DNA from: JBLMZW01 sp050259035
Lineage (GTDB): Bacteria > Bacillota > Syntrophomonadia > Syntrophomonadales > DTU052
NCBI GenBank assembly: GCA_050259035.1
Contig: JBLMZW010000147.1
Location: 1-19,350 of the forward strand
Length of the DNA stretch: 19,350 nt
Direction of reading: 5' to 3'
The notes under the pieces were generated by a model. It saw nothing but the letters and a program-made list of their open reading frames with translations, did not search any database and was not told the origin of the DNA. A program made the position numbers and the translations under genes. Shown here one piece after another: positions 14,321 through 19,350 of the stretch. The stretch's first letter is position 1. Every line of letters begins with the position of its first letter.

Positions 14321-14727
14321 CAGGAGAATTTTAATCTGATCGTCCCTGGCTCTTTCAAAACCCTGTCTATGCTCTTCCAGAATTCCTCTGCTTTCTCTTT
14401 ACCCATTACTACCCGGACAGCTTGATAGTTTTTTAGGAATTGTATCTCGGTCTCATTTGGTCTAACCATGGTTCTCATCATCAATCCCCGAAAATCATCG
14501 GGGTATAGTTTACATTCCCTTTCTCCCTTACTCCAGATATTATCCGCCATCTGGGAGAATGATTTTATTTCCTCAATCCAATCGAGGGTTACTTCACACC
14601 AATCCTTAACCACTGCATTATCAAAACGCATTACTAGTTTCTCATGACCGTCGTAATTAATGTTAATACCTGAAAGCTGATCGTTACCGAAATTATTGTG
14701 GTTATTCTTGCCTTCGTGTAACTGCAT
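14320..14727 (-). CDS. Hypothetical protein
   Basis: I do not recognise this soluble, charged protein of 135 residues. It has a polar Asn/His-rich N-terminus (MQLHEGKNNHNNFGN), then a segment with DWCEVTLDWIEEIKSFSQMADNIW, and a C-terminal half with VRPNETEIQFLKNYQAVRVVMGKEKAEEFW that looks alpha-helical. There are no membrane segments and no clear motifs. ATG 14727 has GAGGT seven bases upstream and is preferred over the TTG just before it. It follows the 40-residue membrane protein by 13 bases and ends in a terminator, so it is probably the last gene of the transcript that includes the HD-GYP protein. Confidence 0.6.
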   Translation of the reverse strand: MQLHEGKNNHNNFGNDQLSGININYDGHEKLVMRFDNAVVKDWCEVTLDWIEEIKSFSQMADNIWSKGERECKLYPDDFRGLMMRTMVRPNETEIQFLKNYQAVRVVMGKEKAEEFWKSIDRVLKEPGTIRLKFS

Positions 14728-14740
14728 CAAAATACCTCTT

Positions 14741-14863
14741 TCAATCGTCTTGATTATCTTTTCCGGAATCCCGGGTTCCCCTCATACCAATTTTAATGGC
14801 GGCTACGAACAACAGAATTGCCGCAAGAAGAGTCAACAAGATCATCTGTGGAGTTACTTCCAT
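14741..14863 (-). CDS. 40-residue single-pass membrane protein
   Basis: A short gene, ATG 14863 to TGA 14741. The product starts MEVTPQMILLTLLAAILLFV, where residues 7-23 or so form one membrane helix, and ends in a charged tail (KIGMRGTRDSGKDNQDD), suggesting a tail facing the cytoplasm. AGAGGTG lies about six bases before the ATG and directly after the HD-GYP stop codon (14876). The spacing to the next gene is 13 bases. The ribosome binding site, helix and exact fit between two genes make it likely real. Function unknown; the context suggests a tie to the HD-GYP protein or the membrane. Confidence 0.65.
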   Translation of the reverse strand: MEVTPQMILLTLLAAILLFVAAIKIGMRGTRDSGKDNQDD

Positions 14864-14875
14864 CACTATCACCTC

Positions 14876-15901
14876 TCAATCTACGATTTCTGTAATAGTA
14901 ACATGCCTTTCCCTTAAATCGTAGAACATCTCCCCCACCTGCACAATAGGCCGAGTTGGTAAACCCGGGTCAACAAAGACAACGGTTCCAACTTCGCCAT
15001 TGGATAATACAACTCTATTGCCTATGTAAAAACTGCTTACCCTATCATAAAAGACCTTGGCTATACGGCCGTCAAGCTTACCGAAAGACTCGTTCCAGAG
15101 TATTTCGGCAGCCGCATAAGGAGATTCTTTACGAGAATAGACACGGTTGGAAGTAATCGCATCGTATATATCGGCAACTGCCACCAGGCGGGCCAAATAA
15201 TTAAGTCCGGTGGAGGATACCCCCATGGGATATCCGCTCCCATCCAACCTTTCGTGATGCATGAGTATGCCATTGGCCACATCATCCGGTATCCATTCGT
15301 TTTGGGTTATGGCGTTATACCCCAGTTGTGAATGTTTTTTAACTTCTATGAATTCTTCATCGGTCAATTTTCCTGGTTTTAACAAAATGTCGTTGGAAAT
15401 ATAAACCTTACCCAGGTCGTGAAAAATGCCTGCCAAACCAGCTTTCTTGATCTCCTTTTTGGAACATTTAAGCCAGCGGGATATAAGTATACATAGTAAC
15501 CCGACATTAACTGAATGGGTGAAGAGATAACTGTCCTTACCATGCATTATCCTCATCTGTTTAAAAATATCAACTTCATCGAAGACCAACTCTACCAGAG
15601 AATTGACTGTCTCTTCCACCTCATCCTGGGGCAGAGGGCGACCGAGCTTTGTTTCCGTCATAAATCCGCGTATTGCCTCCAGTGCTTCCGCATAGGTATC
15701 GGAAAAGGATTTCCTGTGTTTACGAGTGCTCGATTCCTCGTCCTTTAGATAGACAAATTCTATCCCTTTAGACAGCATACTTTGCAGGTATGACTCTTCT
15801 ATAACCGTGCCCTGAGCAAGAAGCAGTCTCCCGTCATCCGAATAAAGGTTGCGGCCTAAGGCCACCCCTGGTTTTAACTGGGCTACTCCGATTTTTCGCA
15901 C
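14876..15901 (-). CDS. HD-GYP domain protein, probable cyclic-di-GMP phosphodiesterase
   Basis: The 341-residue protein has an HD-GYP domain: HDLGK at 161-165, LLKPGKLTDEEF at 173-184, H190, and HHERLDGSGYP at 215-225. This set holds the metal ligands and the GYP signature used to hydrolyse cyclic-di-GMP. The N-terminal 55 or so residues (LKPGVALGRNLYSDDGRLLLAQGTVI) form a small domain often seen with it. The C-terminal GNRVVLSNGEVGTVVFVDPGLPTRP block is also typical. No membrane segment or receiver domain is visible. The start is GTG 15901 after GAGGT. It lies 86 bases after nif3 on the same strand, with a weak promoter-like TTGATA/TAATAA pair (19-base spacing) between them, so it may have its own start or be read through. 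Confidence 0.88.
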   Translation of the reverse strand: MRKIGVAQLKPGVALGRNLYSDDGRLLLAQGTVIEESYLQSMLSKGIEFVYLKDEESSTRKHRKSFSDTYAEALEAIRGFMTETKLGRPLPQDEVEETVNSLVELVFDEVDIFKQMRIMHGKDSYLFTHSVNVGLLCILISRWLKCSKKEIKKAGLAGIFHDLGKVYISNDILLKPGKLTDEEFIEVKKHSQLGYNAITQNEWIPDDVANGILMHHERLDGSGYPMGVSSTGLNYLARLVAVADIYDAITSNRVYSRKESPYAAAEILWNESFGKLDGRIAKVFYDRVSSFYIGNRVVLSNGEVGTVVFVDPGLPTRPIVQVGEMFYDLRERHVTITEIVD

Positions 15902-15986
15902 CAGTGTTACCTCACTAAAAATTTTTATCAGGGAATTCTACATTATTACTATAAATTCCTTTTATCGTATCAATTTTTGCTTTAGG

Positions 15987-17102
15987 TCAGAATGCCCGTA
16001 ATAGTATTTCAGCCTTTGCCCTATAGATCGGTGCATTCCACCCATTAGAGTCTATAACGCCCTGTAAATAGTCCCCTACCAGATCGACCATCGTCTTTTC
16101 CAGTCCATCATGTCCAGCATCAATAAGAGCCAACCCTGACCGGCAGGCTTCCTGAGCCTCATGGTATTTGATATCTCCCGTTATTAACACATCGCAGCCA
16201 TCCTTTATCGCTAAAGGAATCATGGAGGCACCGGAACCGGATACAATCCCAATATTTTTTACCTGTTGATTCGGATCACCACAGTATCTAATATGCTGCA
16301 ACTGGAAGGTGTTTTTCACATTCGCCGCCAACTCCTGCAGAGTAATCGTATTAAACAGCAGGCCTTTCCGTCCATAACTTATGACTGGTCCGCTATTAGC
16401 CAGCGGATACAAGTCATAAGCAACTTCTTCATAAGGATGCGCCTCAAGCATTGCAGCTATTACAGTTGATAGAGTTCCCTCCGGAACAATGGTTTCCAGA
16501 CGATATTCCGATACCCTTTCCAGGGTTCCCTGTCTACCAAGAAACGGATTAGCTCCTTCCGAAGGTCTAAACAGGCCTGTCCCCGGAGAAAGGAAGCAAC
16601 AATCACTGTATTTCCCCAGGTGACCGGCACCAGCTCTTCCTATGGCTTCCCTTACTATTTCCAGGTGGGCTTCAGGAACAAAAACGACCAGTTTAAATAG
16701 TTTTTCTGCGCGGGGACTTCCCAACGAGATCACTTCTTCCAGGTGCAGACAGCAGGCCAGTGCATCATTTAGACCACCAGGCGCTGAGTCCAGATTAGTA
16801 TGAGCAGAATATACAGTTATATTTCGATGAATAATCTCATGAATAAGTTTTCCATGATAGGTTTCCTGACTTATTTTTTTCATTCCAGAAAAAATAAGTG
16901 GGTGATGGGTGACAATTAGATTCGCATTATGATCAATGGCCATCTTTAATACTTCCCAATCCAAATCCAACGCTACGATGATACCATTTACAGCTTGATC
17001 GAAGCTCCCCACCTGTAAACCGCAGTTGTCCCAGGACTCAGCCAGTCTTAAGGGAGCCAGGCTTTCCATGATCATAAAAATATCCTTGTTTCTGACCTTC
17101 AT
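15987..17102 (-). CDS. Nif3/YqfO family protein (GTP cyclohydrolase I type 2-like)
   Basis: The 371-residue protein has two Nif3 halves split by a PII/CutA-like insert at about 135-235 (KLVVFVPEAHLEIVREAIGR near its start, AHPYEEVAYDLYPL near its end), the layout of Bacillus YqfO. Metal ligands visible are H66 and H67 in VTHHPL, D105 in HTNLDS, and H331 and E335 in DAGHDGLEK. The family binds two metals and forms a ring-shaped hexamer. The assigned GTP cyclohydrolase activity is only shown for few members, so the role here is open. Its ATG 17102 overlaps the trmK stop by ATGA, which couples translation. The trmK-nif3 pairing is conserved in Firmicutes. Confidence 0.9.
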   Translation of the reverse strand: MKVRNKDIFMIMESLAPLRLAESWDNCGLQVGSFDQAVNGIIVALDLDWEVLKMAIDHNANLIVTHHPLIFSGMKKISQETYHGKLIHEIIHRNITVYSAHTNLDSAPGGLNDALACCLHLEEVISLGSPRAEKLFKLVVFVPEAHLEIVREAIGRAGAGHLGKYSDCCFLSPGTGLFRPSEGANPFLGRQGTLERVSEYRLETIVPEGTLSTVIAAMLEAHPYEEVAYDLYPLANSGPVISYGRKGLLFNTITLQELAANVKNTFQLQHIRYCGDPNQQVKNIGIVSGSGASMIPLAIKDGCDVLITGDIKYHEAQEACRSGLALIDAGHDGLEKTMVDLVGDYLQGVIDSNGWNAPIYRAKAEILLRAF

Positions 17103-17809
17103 TTAAGAACCTCCTCTAATCTTATCTTTCGATCCTTATAAATATTTACCGCGTTTTTAGCCCGTGAGCTTTCGACGGGGCTAGTCTGCAAAATGATCTT
17201 TTGATATTTTCTTAAATGATATTCAAGATAATCCCTGATCGCCGACTCGTTATGCCGTTCAAGGATTCTAGGACCAAACTCCATTTCAAGATCGGAAAAA
17301 TTATATAATGGACCGGACACTGGGTTAATCGAAATACTCACATAATAATGGGTGTCCTTTATAACATTCTCTGCCTCAATTAACCAGCCCCGGGCGGCAA
17401 TAAATGCCCGCAGGTCGCGCAGGGTTCCCATTGGCTGCAGGACCAGACGTTTGAAACTTTCTATCTTTTTCCCTGCCCGATCTAGAATCCCGGTTATAGT
17501 AGCCGCACCTATTCCGGCTATAACTACAGTGGATACCTCTCCGGGGGATAGGATATCCAGACCATCACCCTGTCGAGTTTCAATACGGTCAGTTAAGCCC
17601 ACCAGGGAAATGGTCTTTTGTGCTCGTATGAAGGGTCCAGTAGTTAATTCGCCTATAATGGCTCGCGGGCATATTCCCTGGTTTATCAAAAAGCATGGTA
17701 GAAGCGCGTGATCTGATCCGATGTCGGCCATCGGTTCTCCCGGTATAATATAGCTGGTTAATTCTGCAAGTCTCGATGGCAAATATATTCCAGGTTTAAT
17801 CCTAGCCAT
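17099..17809 (-). CDS. trmK: tRNA (adenine-N1-)-methyltransferase TrmK (YqfN)
   Basis: TrmK methylates adenine 22 in the D-loop region of certain tRNAs using S-adenosylmethionine. The 236-residue protein carries the SAM-binding loop ADIGSDHALLP at 28-38, the acidic turn ELTTGPFIRAQKT at 54-66, GDGLDIL at 81-87 and VVIAGIGAATI at 95-105. The last motif usually has G-M-G; here it is G-I-G. The C-terminal 60 residues are a helical tail with YHLRKYQKIIL. The start is not certain: ATG 17809 has AAGGAG directly against it with no spacer, and a later TTG at residue 10 is possible. It is the first gene of the pair with nif3. Confidence 0.9.
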   Translation of the reverse strand: MARIKPGIYLPSRLAELTSYIIPGEPMADIGSDHALLPCFLINQGICPRAIIGELTTGPFIRAQKTISLVGLTDRIETRQGDGLDILSPGEVSTVVIAGIGAATITGILDRAGKKIESFKRLVLQPMGTLRDLRAFIAARGWLIEAENVIKDTHYYVSISINPVSGPLYNFSDLEMEFGPRILERHNESAIRDYLEYHLRKYQKIILQTSPVESSRAKNAVNIYKDRKIRLEEVLK

Positions 17810-17925
17810 CTCCTTAAACTCAAGTCATAGTTTACAAATCGTCAATATCCTTCTATATCATACCTCATTTTCTTCTATTTTCCCTTCTGCCTTAACGCAT
17901 TAGGTAATTTCCTTTTACATACTTT

Positions 17926-17952
17926 TAAGTTTCTTGTTGTAATTTTCGATAT
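17926..17952 (+). promoter_or_regulatory. SigD (sigma-28)-like flagellin promoter
   Basis: TAAG (17926-17929) and TCGATAT (17946-17952) are 16 bases apart, near the SigD consensus of TAAA and CCGATAT at 14-16 bases. The start would be near 17958, about 90 bases before the gene. A sigma-A-like TATAAT at 17967-17972 is also present but its -35 is poor. Confidence 0.45.
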
Positions 17953-18030
17953 TATTAGGTGTATTATATAATTGTTATCATAATTGGATTTGGTTTTGGG
18001 TTTATCCTTTATTAATCACGGAAGAATGTT

Positions 18031-18044
18031 GATCAAGGATGATC
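18031..18044 (+). promoter_or_regulatory. Hairpin with AGGA loop over the flagellin ribosome binding site, CsrA-type site
   Basis: GATCA (18031-18035) pairs with TGATC (18040-18044), and the loop is AGGA, part of the ribosome binding site. The core CAAGGAUG matches the known CsrA binding consensus CARGGAUG exactly. CsrA represses flagellin translation in Bacillus by covering this site. A second GGA lies at 18020-18022 in the leader. Confidence 0.5.
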
Positions 18045-18048
18045 GCTG

Positions 18049-19350
18049 ATGAAGATATATCATAACCTCCCGGGTCTTAACCTGGTGAATGCCATTAACA
18101 AGGACATAAATATATCTTCCCGGATTCTTAAAAATCTGTCATCTGGTTTGAGAATTAATCAGGCCGCTGATGATGCCGCTAACCTATCAATTTCAGAGAG
18201 AATGCGCGCTCAAATTCGCGGGATGGATCAGGCTAATCACAACCTGCAGGATGGCATATCTTTAATTCAAACCGCCGATAATGCTCTTTCCGAATCCCAG
18301 TCTGTGATTCTGCGTATGCGCGAGTTGGCTCTCCAAGCAGCCAATGATACCTATACATCGCAGGACCGCATCGTCATTCAAAAGGAAATTGATCGGCTAA
18401 AATCCAATCTTGATGATATTGCCCATAATTCAACTTTTAATAATAAGATTCTTCTGGACGGTAGTTCTTCTCTTGGGTGGAGTTCCAGTAGTGATAAGCT
18501 AAGGATCGTGATTGATTCGACGGTCAAAGGTGATGAAGATGCTGACCGAGTTGGTAGCTACCTTTTGGATATCCAAACCCAGCCCGGCACTCCACAGGTA
18601 TTAGGAACCAGTGCTTTATATGTCCGGGAGAATACCATAGCTACAAGTATCAATTCCATTTCGGAAACCGAAGCCTTTTCCGGTCTATCAGAACTGAAAG
18701 CCCGTGGATTGGCCGAGGGCTCCTACCGACTTGAAACCAGAGAAACTCCTTTCGGAGGCCTCACCTTTTTAGACCCTAACGGTGCCGAAACCCTGAATGC
18801 TGAATCTGATTTAGGATATTCCCTAACTGCCACCTCCAGTCCTAAAACAGTCCCTTTTGGAGAATATGATCTTCAAACAGCGGACATTGTCCCTTTTATG
18901 GCTTCTTTTTCGGACAATGAAACCGGCTCGGATGTCATTACCGGAGTCTCCCCCACTGGACGTGATGGAGTTGATGTTAAGCTGGATATCGCTCAAGTGG
19001 CGGGACCCCAGAGTTCATTGTCGGAAGTAGCGTGGATCGATATCGGGGGTGAAGGATCAGGCAATGTATGCATGGGTACTGCTACAGGGGGAGATGTCGC
19101 GATAATCACCGATTCTGAATATTCCAGTAACCTTACTACCCATTTCCAGGTAGAAGAAGTTGACTCCCGTGATTTGTCGGCATCTGATATTACCGTTACT
19201 GATTATTATCGTTCTAGTTCTGCCAGCTCAGTTAGCATGAATTTGACTTACAAAACTCAGATTGGTGAACAGTTAAACGCTCGTACAACTTATCTTTCTG
19301 CTTCTGGTTCTGCCATGGATATCAACCTGACCTACAAAACTGGTATAGAT
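18049..19350 (+). CDS. Flagellin, N-terminal part; gene runs off the window
   Basis: The flagellar filament subunit. The first 140 residues are the flagellin D0/D1 region: HNLPGLNLVNAINKDINIS, LSSGLRINQAADDAANLSIS, then GMDQANHNLQDGISLIQTAD, LRMRELALQAAND and EIDRLKSNLDDIAHNSTFN, where the filament packs through long helices. After that, from about residue 145, the sequence turns variable and Ser/Thr/Asp-rich (the exposed domain). The C-terminal D1/D0 region has not been reached by 434 residues, so the whole protein must be well over 500. Near the window end the motif NLTYKT occurs twice, 28 residues apart (19240-19257 and 19324-19341), a likely internal repeat. The start ATG 18049 has AAGGA nine bases upstream. 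The frame is open to the last base. Confidence 0.93.
   Translation, partial: MKIYHNLPGLNLVNAINKDINISSRILKNLSSGLRINQAADDAANLSISERMRAQIRGMDQANHNLQDGISLIQTADNALSESQSVILRMRELALQAANDTYTSQDRIVIQKEIDRLKSNLDDIAHNSTFNNKILLDGSSSLGWSSSSDKLRIVIDSTVKGDEDADRVGSYLLDIQTQPGTPQVLGTSALYVRENTIATSINSISETEAFSGLSELKARGLAEGSYRLETRETPFGGLTFLDPNGAETLNAESDLGYSLTATSSPKTVPFGEYDLQTADIVPFMASFSDNETGSDVITGVSPTGRDGVDVKLDIAQVAGPQSSLSEVAWIDIGGEGSGNVCMGTATGGDVAIITDSEYSSNLTTHFQVEEVDSRDLSASDITVTDYYRSSSASSVSMNLTYKTQIGEQLNARTTYLSASGSAMDINLTYKTGID

Noticed and set aside
17352..17711. Plus-strand open frame of 119 residues opposite trmK
   Set aside because: It is antisense to the SAM-binding core of TrmK and has no start signals.

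Overview
The window looks like chromosome of an anaerobic Gram-positive bacterium of the Clostridia. A syntrophic fatty-acid oxidiser of the Syntrophomonadaceae type is my best guess. This is inferred from the gene set: a long-chain acyl-CoA ligase, an NfnAB electron-bifurcating transhydrogenase, an ASKHA/2Fe-2S activase, the remains of an aldehyde:ferredoxin oxidoreductase, a Firmicutes-style trmK-nif3 pair, a YlbF-family protein and a flagellin. Strong AGGAGG-type ribosome binding sites and sigma-A-like promoters fit this. I see no phage, CRISPR array or intact insertion sequence.

Layout. (1) 1-350: the left edge has a possible end of an open frame that runs into five 15-bp tandem repeats, then a terminator. 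(2) 350-4900, minus strand: long-chain acyl-CoA synthetase as a single gene with a perfect inverted repeat upstream, and nfnA-nfnB as a separate two-gene operon with its own promoter. (3) 4951-8779, minus strand: a tightly packed five-gene operon (PHP phosphoesterase, Na+/Ca2+-exchanger family protein, RidA-like protein, MFS transporter, YlbF-like protein) from one promoter. (4) 8795-10220, plus strand: a DUF1015 protein, divergent from that operon. (5) 10230-12561, minus strand: an ASKHA/ferredoxin activase, then a small three-helix membrane protein with a long untranslated leader. (6) 12972-13470, plus strand: rnpB (RNase P RNA) with promoter and terminator. (7) 13538-13888, minus strand: an HU protein with a lysine/alanine tail; upstream of it lies a decayed C-terminal piece of an aldehyde:ferredoxin oxidoreductase. 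(8) 14297-17809, minus strand: trmK, nif3, an HD-GYP protein, a previously unlisted 40-residue membrane protein and a hypothetical protein. (9) 17926-19350, plus strand: a flagellin gene cut by the window end, with a SigD-like promoter and a CsrA-type hairpin over its ribosome binding site.

How the genes fit together. The acyl-CoA ligase activates fatty acids for beta-oxidation. NfnAB links NADH, NADPH and reduced ferredoxin, which matters for a cell living near the energy limit. The HD-GYP protein (cyclic-di-GMP breakdown) beside a flagellin suggests a motility connection, though the two genes point in opposite directions. Most genes are ordinary housekeeping or metabolism. I did not find a clear novel multi-gene system. 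The points most worth a second look are the AOR relic, the CsrA-like hairpin on flagellin, the in-frame 15-bp repeat, the 40-residue membrane protein and the long leader upstream of the small membrane protein.
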